Positions 33,131-42,500 of a stretch of 64,000 bases of DNA are shown piece by piece; within the stretch, counting starts at the first letter, position 1; each line of letters starts with the position of its first letter. The stretch covers positions 62,001 through 126,000 of the forward strand of contig JAJFUB010000019.1 of NCBI GenBank assembly GCA_021372615.1, given 5' to 3'. This stretch comes from a bacterium (lineage in GTDB: Bacteria; Armatimonadota; Zipacnadia; Zipacnadales; UBA11051). Below the pieces are notes generated by a model that worked only from the letters and a program-made list of their open reading frames with translations, searched no databases and was not told the origin of the DNA. The translations under genes were made by a program, and so were the position numbers.

Positions 33131-35190
33131 CACGCGACCTCCGCCTTGGTGATGAACATCTCCTGCTCCTCGGGGCCGAGGTCCACGAACCGCACGTTCC
33201 AGCCGCACAGCCGCACCTGAAGATTAGCGTAGCGCTCGGGATGCTGCTGGGCGTCGCGCAGCAAGTCGGCGTCAAAGATGTTGAACTGCAGGGCCATGCC
33301 GCCCTGGGCGAAGTGGCTGCGGATGACCGAACAGATCGTCCGGATGCCCTCGGGTCCGCGGGCGACGCTCGGGTGAAGCATGATGTCCAGCACCGTGCCG
33401 TTGGGGAACTGGGCCAGGTCCACCCGCGTGACGGAGTTGATGAGCGAGGTGACGCCGTCCTGGTCCATGCCGATGGTCGCGCCGGTGTTGATGGTCAGCG
33501 GCTCCCCGGCCAGGTGGCCGTCGGGCAGCGCCCCGGTCTGCCGGCCGTACGAGCGGACGGTGTCTATGATCCCGTAGAGCGCGGCCTGGAAGACCCCGCC
33601 CCGGGCGTTGGGCTCGTGGTTGATGCGCCGCCCCAGGAAGTCCGTGATCCGCACGGCCAGGTCATCCACGGCGGGGTCATTGTTGCCCCACTTGGGGACG
33701 CGGTGTTGAGCGGTCAAGCGCAGCTCCTCATGGCCTTCCCAGTTGGCCGCCAGCGCCGCGCGCAGCTCCTCCAGCGTACAGCGCCGCTCCTCGTAGACAA
33801 GCTGCTTGATGACCGCGAGGGAGTCCACGGCATTGGCCAGACCGGGGCAGCAGCAGCCGCTGGTGTTGTAGGCCGCGCCGCCCTCGGAGACATCCCGGCC
33901 GCTCGCGAAGCACGAGTCCATGGCGCCCGACAGCAGGGGCGAGGGGCTCACCCGCGCCCAGAGCCGCTCGTCGCGGCGGACGCGGTCCGCCGCCTTCGTG
34001 AAGTGCGCGTCCAGCGTGTCCAGGTACGCCGCCATGAAGTCCTCGAAGGCGGCGTAGTCGCTGCCCGCCATCAGCATCTCGACGGGCTTGGCCAGGTTCA
34101 GGCTGCACGCCCCCGAGCAGTTCAGCTCGCGGCCCATGACCGCCGGCTCATAGCAGCCGATGAGGATGTACTCGTCGGCATCGGCCAGGGCCTTGCCGTT
34201 GTCGCACAGCATGGCGACCTGGGCGGTGTCGTTGACCGCCACAATGCCGGTACAGCCGGCCTGGATGCAGCCGACCACGTGCTCGAGCAGGTCCTGGGGC
34301 GTGCGCGGCCCCAGCCGGAAGTGGAGCTTCGGGTCCACGATCTGGATCTCGCGATAGACCTCGAAGGCCAGGTACGACAGTTCGTTGGCCTCCGGGCCGA
34401 ACAGGAACGGCTTGCCGTACATCTTGCCCTGCGTCCGGGCGAAGAACTTGACCCAGAAGTACTTGAGCAGCTCCTTGGCCTGGTCGCGGGTGAAGCGGCC
34501 GGACTGCAAGTCGCCGACGAGGAAGTCGTTGTAGAGCTGGTCGAAGCGGCCCATGGAGCGGACCGAGTAGCCGTTCTCCATCTCCTGCAACTCGTGGTGC
34601 AGGTACCCCAGTTGCAGGGCCTCGTGGAAGGTCTGCGGGGGGCGCTGCGTGAGGGCCTCCAGCACTGGCCGGGCCGGAGCGTCCGCAGGCAGTGCGTCCG
34701 CCAGGCGCCGGGCCAGGATGATCGCGCCCTCGTAGACGAGGGCCACCGCTTCGTAGAAGACGCCCTTCCGCGCGGCGGCGCGGTCGCGCAGGCCGGTCCA
34801 GCCATGCCGCAGGAGGCTCCGCCAGTCCGGGCAGGTGTGCCCCGTGTCGAGCTGGCCCGTCCAGGCGCCCGGCACAGCGGGTGGGTCGCCCGCGAACTCC
34901 CGCGCCTCCTCCTCGCGCCGCCACTCTTCCCGCAGCGCCACGAGCAGGTTGTGGTGCTCCAGCTTGTCGGCGAAGTAGTCGTCCGGCTCCACGGCCAGCC
35001 GTGCCCGCGAGCACAGCAGGTGGAAGAGCCAGGCGCGCGTCAGGAGGCGGGGCTCGTCGGGATGCGCGGCGCGATGCCGGGCCAACTCCGCGACCAGCTC
35101 CTCCTTGGAGAGCCCCGAGGCCGGGTCGAACCGGGCGTCGAGGTACTGGCGCTCAAGCTGTGGGCGTGCCTCATCGAAGGGCTTAGGCAT
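33130..35190 (-). CDS. Glycyl radical enzyme of the pyruvate formate-lyase-like family, substrate unknown
   Basis: 686 residues from ATG at 35190; the open frame to 35505 overlaps the epimerase gene and is not used. The active-site loop reads ILIGCYEPAVMG, giving C346-x-E348. A Cys-x-Glu pair is the mark of eliminase and decarboxylase-type enzymes (glycerol/propanediol dehydratase, choline lyase), whereas pyruvate formate-lyase has Cys-Cys. The glycyl loop near the C-terminus is VRLCGWNVRF with G663; the more common form is RVxGY. The chain is shorter than the characterised members (about 780-850). With the activase, epimerase and oxidoreductase it forms a tightly overlapped cytoplasmic block behind secreted glycan-degrading enzymes, so a sugar-derived diol or acid is a reasonable substrate guess. 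Confidence 0.93.
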   Translation of the reverse strand: MPKPFDEARPQLERQYLDARFDPASGLSKEELVAELARHRAAHPDEPRLLTRAWLFHLLCSRARLAVEPDDYFADKLEHHNLLVALREEWRREEEAREFAGDPPAVPGAWTGQLDTGHTCPDWRSLLRHGWTGLRDRAAARKGVFYEAVALVYEGAIILARRLADALPADAPARPVLEALTQRPPQTFHEALQLGYLHHELQEMENGYSVRSMGRFDQLYNDFLVGDLQSGRFTRDQAKELLKYFWVKFFARTQGKMYGKPFLFGPEANELSYLAFEVYREIQIVDPKLHFRLGPRTPQDLLEHVVGCIQAGCTGIVAVNDTAQVAMLCDNGKALADADEYILIGCYEPAVMGRELNCSGACSLNLAKPVEMLMAGSDYAAFEDFMAAYLDTLDAHFTKAADRVRRDERLWARVSPSPLLSGAMDSCFASGRDVSEGGAAYNTSGCCCPGLANAVDSLAVIKQLVYEERRCTLEELRAALAANWEGHEELRLTAQHRVPKWGNNDPAVDDLAVRITDFLGRRINHEPNARGGVFQAALYGIIDTVRSYGRQTGALPDGHLAGEPLTINTGATIGMDQDGVTSLINSVTRVDLAQFPNGTVLDIMLHPSVARGPEGIRTICSVIRSHFAQGGMALQFNIFDADLLRDAQQHPERYANLQVRLCGWNVRFVDLGPEEQEMFITKAEVA

Positions 35191-36187
35191 GGGTTTTCTC
35201 CGCGATCTCATCCATCTTGTGGTCGAAGGCCTCATCCACGACCTGGAACTCCGGGTGGTCATAGTAGAACTGGATCGTGCGCTGGATCCCTTCGGCAAAG
35301 TGGGTGGTGCAGACGAACTCCGGGACCGCCGCCCGGATCTTGCTGCTGTCATACACCCCGTTGCGCGAGAAGGAGATGAGCTTCTCGCCGAAGTCCCCGC
35401 CCAGCTCGAACCCCAGATCATGCGCTGGAACATAGCACAGGTTCGGCGGGCGGCCCAGCGCGTCGCCCACCATCTGGGCGACACGGTTCCAAGTGTAGCA
35501 CTCATCGGAGGTAATGTGGTAGGCCTCTCCGCACGCCGCCGGGTTGCCGCACAGGCCGACGAAGGCCTTGGCGAAGTCCTCGGTGTGGGTCACGGTGCAC
35601 AGCGCGGTGCCGTCATCGTGCATCAACAGGGGCCGGCCCTGCAAGATGCGCCGGGCAATGGTCCAGGAGTACTGCTGGTGGTTCGGCCCCACGGGGTGCA
35701 GGATGCGGAGCCTGTTGTAGGTGAAGGCCGGGCGGACGATGGTGTAGTCCAGGCCGGTGGCCTCGTGCTCGGCCTGCAACCGGCGCTCGCACAGGATCTT
35801 GTTGCGCCCGTATGACCACAGCGTGTTGCCGACCATCGTGTGTGCTTCGGTGATGATCTCGCGGTCGGTGCGAGTGCGGTAGACGGCGCCCGAGGAGACG
35901 AAGATGTACTGGCCGCAGCGCCCGCGGAAGACCTCCAGATTGCGTTCCAGGGCGTCCACGCCATAGGTCAGGAAGTCCGCCACCACGTCGAAGGTCAGAT
36001 CCCCGATCTGGGCGCGGACCTCGTCGGGCTTGCCGATGTCGGCCTGCAGGCAGTGCGTCGCGGCAGGGACGAACTGCGGGCGGCTGCCCCGGTTCAGCAC
36101 GTACAGCTCAAGGTCGCTGCGCTGCGCCGCCAGCGCGGCGATGTCGCCGCTAAGGCACCCGGTGCCGCCCAACAGCAGGACTCTCAT
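35183..36187 (-). CDS. NAD-dependent epimerase/dehydratase
   Basis: 334 residues from ATG at 36187. Rossmann start MRVLLLGGTGCLSGDIA, then FDVVADFLTYGVDALERN, YIFVSSGAVYR and SYGRNKILCE, in which Y-x3-K-like residues form the short-chain-type active site. A later TVTHTEDFAKAFVGL segment is typical of extended SDR proteins that act on nucleotide or free sugars. The start overlaps the stop of the oxidoreductase gene by four bases (ATGA), and its own end overlaps the glycyl radical enzyme start by eight, so the three genes must be co-expressed. Substrate unknown; it is likely a step that prepares the glycyl radical enzyme substrate. Confidence 0.9.
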   Translation of the reverse strand: MRVLLLGGTGCLSGDIAALAAQRSDLELYVLNRGSRPQFVPAATHCLQADIGKPDEVRAQIGDLTFDVVADFLTYGVDALERNLEVFRGRCGQYIFVSSGAVYRTRTDREIITEAHTMVGNTLWSYGRNKILCERRLQAEHEATGLDYTIVRPAFTYNRLRILHPVGPNHQQYSWTIARRILQGRPLLMHDDGTALCTVTHTEDFAKAFVGLCGNPAACGEAYHITSDECYTWNRVAQMVGDALGRPPNLCYVPAHDLGFELGGDFGEKLISFSRNGVYDSSKIRAAVPEFVCTTHFAEGIQRTIQFYYDHPEFQVVDEAFDHKMDEIAEKTHA

Positions 36188-37194
36188 GATGGTTCCTCCC
36201 ACAGCACCGGTTCCACGCGGCCGCTCGCCAGCGAGCGGAAGACGGCGTCGGTGATGACTTCCGTCTTGACGGCGCTCTCGAGCACGCACACCGGCGGGCG
36301 CCCCGTCAGCAGGGCCTGCACGTAGTCTTCGATCATCGGCAGGTGCCAGTTCTCGTCCGTATGGGCGGGGAACTCCTGCGTCCCGGCGCCGGCGAGCTTG
36401 ACGACCGGCCCATTGCCATGCGGGGGCCAGGCCGGCCAGTAGATGCGCCCCTGTGTGCCGAACAGCTCGAACTCATGCCGCGTGCCCGGCGATGTGCAGT
36501 TGAAGAGGATCGTGAACATCGCGCCGCCGGGGAACTTCAGGACGACGGTGGCGATCTCCTCCACGTCGTTCATCACTTCGGGGTGCAGAATGCTGCCCTG
36601 CGCCACGACCTCCGACGGCATCCCCAGGAAGTTGTGGGCGATGTCAATCAGATAATAGCCCAGCTCCTTGATGCGGCTGAGGCCCGACGCCTGGCAGACA
36701 TGGGCCTTCGCCGGGTTGTAGAACGGGGTGGAGTAGATGGCCCAGCCACCGGTCAGCTCCCCGATCTCGCCCCGGGCCAGCAGCGCCTCGGTCAGCTTCA
36801 CCTGCTCGGACAGGCGGCGGTAGTTGGAGCAACTGGTCACGCGGTCCGAGCGCCGAGCCGCCGCCAGCAGGCGCAGACATTCCGCCCCGTTGAGCCCCAG
36901 CGGCTTCTCGCACAGCAGGTGCTTGCCCGCCGCGAGCACGGCCAGACTCAGCTCAATGTGCGTGGTCTGCGGGGTCGCGATGTACACGGCCTCGGCCGCG
37001 CACTCGGCCAGGGCGACGGCGGGATCGGTGTAGACCGTCGCGACGCCGAGCTGCGCGGCCACGGCGGCGGCGCGCTCCGGGCTCAGGTCGCACACCGCGA
37101 CGAGTTCGGAGTTCTCAGTCTTCACCAGGGCGGGGCCGACCCGCCGGCTGGCGATGTCACCGGCCCCGATGAGAAGCCATGTCACCTTGTCCAT
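36184..37194 (-). CDS. Gfo/Idh/MocA-family oxidoreductase (third of four)
   Basis: 336 residues, ATG at 37194. Rossmann GAGDIASRRVGPAL, AVYIATPQTTHIEL and HLLCEKPLGL with the EKP lysine. The C-terminal domain carries IKELGYYLIDIAHNFLG, with the Asp-x2-His pair expected at the active site. NAD(P)-linked oxidation of a sugar or cyclitol is the likely role. It opens the cytoplasmic block of the minus-strand train (oxidoreductase, epimerase, glycyl radical enzyme, activase). The secreted proteins lie upstream, 47 bases away. Confidence 0.93.
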   Translation of the reverse strand: MDKVTWLLIGAGDIASRRVGPALVKTENSELVAVCDLSPERAAAVAAQLGVATVYTDPAVALAECAAEAVYIATPQTTHIELSLAVLAAGKHLLCEKPLGLNGAECLRLLAAARRSDRVTSCSNYRRLSEQVKLTEALLARGEIGELTGGWAIYSTPFYNPAKAHVCQASGLSRIKELGYYLIDIAHNFLGMPSEVVAQGSILHPEVMNDVEEIATVVLKFPGGAMFTILFNCTSPGTRHEFELFGTQGRIYWPAWPPHGNGPVVKLAGAGTQEFPAHTDENWHLPMIEDYVQALLTGRPPVCVLESAVKTEVITDAVFRSLASGRVEPVLWEEPS

Positions 37195-37241
37195 TGCCTC
37201 GCTACCGCTCCCGCTGCCGAAAGGTTGAGCCTCGGCGCGCC

Positions 37242-39494
37242 TCAGGGGCGCACCTCCAGCCTGACTGCGCCGACGTACATCGTCGTCTTGCTGCTGTTCG
37301 GGCCGAACTCCACGGTCTGAATGCGGTGGATGTCCGGGTGGGTGAAGGGCAAGCCCTGGGCCGTCTTCCCCTCGACCGTCAGGTCGAACGTGCTGTGCAG
37401 CAGGTCGGCCTGGATGACCACCTGCTGCCAGGTGTCCGGCCTGATCGTCAGCCCCGCGATGGGCTGCTCCTTCTCGCTGTCATAGTAGCTCACCAGGCCC
37501 TTGGGCGAGAAGCGCACATGGAAGGCCCGGGCGCGGAAGACGTCGGGCTGGGAGTCAAAGGCATCAATGTCCACGAGATAGGCATTGGTGGAGGGGACAC
37601 AGACCCGGGCCGAGAGGGTGAGACTGCCGTTGGTCATGTCGGCCACATCCGCTGGGCTGAGCACCAGCCAGAGACACCCGCCCTCATTCCGCTTCTCGTC
37701 CCGGCGGACGAGACTGAGATAGTGGGTCGTCCCGCGTTTGCCGCTGCCGGGCGGGTCGTCGCACAGCACCTGCACCCGGTCCGGCGCGCCCTCGGTGACA
37801 TGCCACGCGGCGCCCTCCGGCCGCGTCGGCGGGTCCAGGTCGTCCGGTGTCGGGCTCACCCCGGCCGGGGCGGCGGCGAAGTCGTCATCCAGCGCCACGA
37901 AGGGCTGGCGGCTCGCATTCTTGCGCGGGATGAGGCCGGCGGCCTTCGGCAGCGGCGGATCGGGGGCGTAGGGCACGAACTGCAGGGAGTACAGATCGGC
38001 ATCCTTGAGCACGAAGCGCAGGCGCACCGGCTTGCCCGCCAGCGGCCGCAGGTCGCCCCCCACCTGCGCCCAGCGCACGATGTACTGCAGGTGGTCGCCG
38101 TAGATCGGCGGGCAGTCCTCCAGCGCGTACCCTTTCAGGGGCTGGCCGGCCTCGTCCTGTACCTCAACCTGCACCGACCCGGCGCCGGAGGTCTCGAAGT
38201 TGAGCGCGAGATTGCCGCCCGCGAAGCGCAGCGGCTTGGTCACGATCTCCCCGCCCGACATCGGCGCGCACGCCGAGACGAAGCCGTCCATGCGGATCGT
38301 GTAGCGCCGCACGTTCATGCTTGTGCCTTCCCAGTAGCCCTCGGTGGCGAACAGGGACAGCTCGTTGGGGGCATCGGCCAGCGACGAGGGGGTCTCCAGC
38401 ATGCCCCAGAACACGAAGTTGTCGCCATAGACCCAACTGTCGTGCCGGCGCGGCCCCGGCCGGATGAAGGCCTCCGGCCAGCGGCGGAAGGTCTTGCCGT
38501 CGCGACTGCTCATGAACACCGCATCGGTGACAGCGGTGCCATAGCGCGCGCTGCCGGCGGAGGCCCGGGCCAGGCGCTCGGGCAGCCCCGGCAGGAGGGT
38601 CACCGGCTCGGACCACCCGCGGTCCGTGTAGCGCATCGGGAACCCCAGGAAGATATGCGGGGCCCGGTAGTAGGGCTGGATCTGGTTGGTGTAGAGGTGC
38701 TCGGGCGTGACGCCGGGGTATTCGAGCCACTCCGGCGCCGGGAAGGGGGCCGTGAGCGTCCTGGCGGCGGCGGTCATGATGCCCCGCACGCCGTCCTTGA
38801 AGCCACGGTGGTACTCGCGGTACTCCTGCCGCACGGGGTCCCAGAACAGCAGGTTCTGCGAGTCGAACGCTCCCTCGGTCACGAGCGGCTCTTTGCTCAG
38901 CGGAGTGAAGTGAACACCGTCACCGGACTTGAGGACATAGAGCCCCGTCTTGGGCTTGCCGCCCAGAATGATGATCTTGATGCGCTCCTCGGGCGGACAG
39001 GCGGGGTTCTGATCCAGCACCACGGCTGTGTGGGCCGGGTCGCCCCCGACTGCGGCCGCCAGCTCGGGCGTGAGGACGATGTTGTTGTCCTTGGAGCCCT
39101 TGAACTCGACGACCCCGAGGTTCGGCCGCTCCCAGTGCAGGCCGTCCTTGCTCAGCGCCAGGCACAGGTTCCACGGGTGGTTCTCGAGCGCCAGCGTCGC
39201 CGGGCCGCCGGTGTTGTACTGCAGCCCCCGGTAGTACATGCGGTACACGTCGCCATCCTTGAACACCGACTGGTACGCGCTGGCATTGCCTTCCCAGGGA
39301 GCGTCGGTGGTGAAGACGACCTCACGCCGCTCGGGGCGGTGAAGCTGCAGTTGCGCGGCGCCCGTGAAGCCCTGGATCAGATAGTCGTCCACGAGCAACT
39401 CCAGGCGCGAGCCGATGTCAGTCGGCTCCGGCGCCGGCCAGGCAGTGGCCGCCAGGCCGACAGCCAGCAGGACGGCCAGCATGGTCCTCATCAT
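37242..39494 (-). CDS. Secreted five-bladed-propeller glycosidase-like protein with LamG-like tail
   Basis: 750 residues, ATG at 39494 (a second ATG follows) behind AGGAGG. Signal peptide 1-20. LELLVDDYLIQGFTGAAQLQ and repeated blades such as YRMYYRGLQYN, LALSKDGLHWERPNLGVVEF, GLYVLKSGDGVHFTPLS and AVFMSSRDGKTFRRWPEAF match the GH32/GH43/GH62-like beta-propeller group. From about 540 a jelly-roll resembling LamG or 3-keto-disaccharide hydrolase domains follows, ending FGPNSSKTTMYVGAVRLEV. The catalytic acids cannot be assigned with confidence. It is part of the secreted set in the minus-strand train. Confidence 0.85.
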   Translation of the reverse strand: MMRTMLAVLLAVGLAATAWPAPEPTDIGSRLELLVDDYLIQGFTGAAQLQLHRPERREVVFTTDAPWEGNASAYQSVFKDGDVYRMYYRGLQYNTGGPATLALENHPWNLCLALSKDGLHWERPNLGVVEFKGSKDNNIVLTPELAAAVGGDPAHTAVVLDQNPACPPEERIKIIILGGKPKTGLYVLKSGDGVHFTPLSKEPLVTEGAFDSQNLLFWDPVRQEYREYHRGFKDGVRGIMTAAARTLTAPFPAPEWLEYPGVTPEHLYTNQIQPYYRAPHIFLGFPMRYTDRGWSEPVTLLPGLPERLARASAGSARYGTAVTDAVFMSSRDGKTFRRWPEAFIRPGPRRHDSWVYGDNFVFWGMLETPSSLADAPNELSLFATEGYWEGTSMNVRRYTIRMDGFVSACAPMSGGEIVTKPLRFAGGNLALNFETSGAGSVQVEVQDEAGQPLKGYALEDCPPIYGDHLQYIVRWAQVGGDLRPLAGKPVRLRFVLKDADLYSLQFVPYAPDPPLPKAAGLIPRKNASRQPFVALDDDFAAAPAGVSPTPDDLDPPTRPEGAAWHVTEGAPDRVQVLCDDPPGSGKRGTTHYLSLVRRDEKRNEGGCLWLVLSPADVADMTNGSLTLSARVCVPSTNAYLVDIDAFDSQPDVFRARAFHVRFSPKGLVSYYDSEKEQPIAGLTIRPDTWQQVVIQADLLHSTFDLTVEGKTAQGLPFTHPDIHRIQTVEFGPNSSKTTMYVGAVRLEVRP

Positions 39495-39519
39495 CGGTCA
39501 TCCCTCCTGGGCACGCCAG

Positions 39520-42500
39520 TCATTTCACTGCGAAGCTCCCGGTGGCCTCCGCGCCGTCCCACAGGCTCCGGGCGCGGAGGGTCCACTTCCCGGCGGGGGC
39601 GTTGACTGGCAGGCGGAAGCGACGGCGGCAGGTGGCATCCTCGGTGCAGGTCAGGGCCGAGAAGGCCTGCAGCTTGCGCCCGTCCGGGGTCGTGACGGAT
39701 ACGTCCAGCAGGTAGTTGCCGCGGATGCTCTTGCCGCCCACGATCAGGCCATAGGCCACCTCCGCCCCGCGGCTGTAGGAGGCGCCGAGGCCTTCGAGGC
39801 GCAGGCCCTGCGGGTCCGAGGGAAACAGCCCCAGTACCCGCGTGCCGCCCCACGGGCACTTCAGCATCAGCGTGTGCTTCGGCCCGGGCTTGAGGCGCTC
39901 GCCGGTGACCATGTCGCGCACGACGCCACCCGCCTGTAGATACGGCAGCGTCACCTGGGTTGTCTCGAGCTTGCTCTCGTGGTTGATGAGCAGCAGCAGC
40001 GTCGTGCCCTGCGCCGTCTGGCGCAGCGCCGCCTCGATGCCGGGCGTGCTGGACGTCACGTTGGCCGGGCAGCCGGCGGCAGCGTTGCGGAGCAGGTCGA
40101 GAATGGCGTCGGCTGCCCCGTCCGCGTTCTGGCGCACGAGGGCGTCGAGGTAGCAGTCCTTGAGCTGGAAGTTCAGCAGCGTCGCCCGACCCTTGCCGCA
40201 CGGGCTGTTGTAGACCAGGGCCGTCTGGCCCTGCTGCTGGTAGCTCCGCCGGCCGGGCAGTTGCGCCTTGGTGCCGGGAATGGTGACAGGCACATCGGCG
40301 ATGTCCGCATCGCCCGTGACGCCGAAGACGGGCTCGAAGACCCCGAGCGGCTGCTTGCCCTCATCCTGGGAGGGCACCTCATCGGCGATCAGCAGGCCGC
40401 CCCGCTGCACCCACGCGCGGATCGCCTCAGCCTCCTGGCGCTTGAGCAGATGGATGTCGCACAGGACCAGCACCCGGTAGTTGTCCAGGCCGCCCTTCGC
40501 GATCTGCTCCTCGTGCAGGCAGTCCAGCTCGCCATAGGCCTGCCGGAAAGCTTCCAGGGCCACCATCACGTTCCAGTATTCCTCCTGCAGCAGAACATGC
40601 TGGGTGCGCGGGAAGAGGAACGCGGCCTTGGCCCGGGGGACAGCACTGCGGGTCAGCAAGGGCGCGAGGGACTTGACCTCGCTCATCGTGCTCCGGTACG
40701 TCTCCCACCACGCCGGGTCCTCGGGGAGGCCCCAGAAGGTGTTCAGGTAGTCGCAGCCGGCCGCGACGGAGGTGTAGGTCAACTCGCGCGGCGACCAGGG
40801 ATACCGGCGACCGGGCGCCTCGGGGCCCAGGTTCGTCCCCCAGCCCGCCTCGACCCAGAAGCCCAGCTTCTTGTGATAGGTGTAGGCCAGGTTGCGCATC
40901 TGCGCGAACGCCATGTGCATGCCGGCGATACGCGGCAGGCGGTTCTCCTGGAACTTGCCGCTGCGGAAGTCTGTGGACAGGTAGGGGTAGATGTCGTAGT
41001 TTACCGAGTCAAACGGCGCTCCCCAGTGGAACACATCGTCCACGGCCCAGAAGCCCTTGAAGTTGCGCCCGGCCGCGCCGAAGGTGCAGTGCGAATCGTG
41101 CGTCAGCTCCACCCAGAAGTCCGCGTCCAGCTCCTTGACCAGCGCGTAGCCCTGCCGCCAGTCTGCCGCGAAGCAGTCACTCCAGAAGTCCACGTACTTC
41201 AGCCACAGGGCCGGGTCGGCCATGGCCTGCTCGCGGGTGGGCATCTCGATCCCGTAGCGGCGCTTGAACTCCGCCTGCGCGGGCGGGCGGTTGTCGCAGG
41301 TCTGACCGCTGACCTGGAAGGGCTCATCCATGTAGCCCTGCACGTTGAGCAGGCGCGGGACCTGCTTGCACGTAGCGATGGCGGCCTCTATGCGGGGGCG
41401 GAGCGCCTCCTTGTACTCGGGGGAGAAGACCGATACCGGCGGCAGGCCGTCCCGCCGCAGCAGTGAGAAGTCGCCCTGGAAGGAGTAGCTGACCGCCATG
41501 CCCTTCTGCTGGGCGAGGTCCTCGGCCACGTCATAGGGTGAGCCGGGCTTGGCGCCCAGGCGACGGGCGCTGAAGGTGAGCGTGTTGAACCCGTGGGCGA
41601 TGATGTCGTCAATCTCGCGCGCGATGGCCGCCGGGTCCGACGTCCGCAGCGGCGACAGGCGCATGGTGGTGGGGTAGAAGTCCCTGAGGTCCAGCCGGGG
41701 CACGACCGTGAAGGGCGCCCCGAAGCTGTCGGCAACCTGGCCGCCGGCCAGCAGCGTCACCACGAGACGGTAGTCGCCCTCCATCAGGTCGGGGATGGGG
41801 ACGGCCCAGGTGTAGACGCCCTCCTTCACCGTCGGTTCGGGCACAGGCTGCTCGCGCCCCCAGGGGTCCACCACGGCGGCCTTGAGCGTCTTGCCCTCGG
41901 TCAGCAGGCCCTTCAGGTCGCCCTGCACCTGCAGCGTCATTCCCTGCGCCACCACGTGACGGTTGCCGGGCAGCGAGAGCGGGTTGGTAACTTCGCAGAC
42001 CAGGCTGCGATGGAAGACCGGCTGGCCCGCCGTGTCGGTGGCGGCCAGGTCCAGTTGCCACGGCCCGTCTGCGTCGGCGCTCCGGGTCTGGGCACCGGTC
42101 CACGCGGCCTGGAGCGCTTGCCCCGCGTGCAGCGGGTACGTGCCGACGACCGTGGCCTGCGCGTTGTGAGTGACGGTCGCCGTCAGCGTGCCGTCTACCG
42201 TCGGGGTGACGCCATCGAGGGCATAGCTCAGTTGCACGCCGCCGCCCCGGCGTAGCGTCGGGGGCGGGTACACTGGTCGCGCGACGGTCAGCCCTTCCGT
42301 CTGCCGGCCCAGCCACAGGATCGCCGTGGCCAGCAGGTCATCGCTCAGGTCGCCGGTGAGCAGGCCGCTGCCCGGGAGCGCGTCCATGAGCACTACGCGG
42401 CCCTGCCCGTACTCGCTGCACAGCACCAGCGGGCGCCCGCCGGCGGCGACGACGGTCGTGGCCCCCGACCGGGGGAGGACGCCGCGCAGATGATGCGCCG

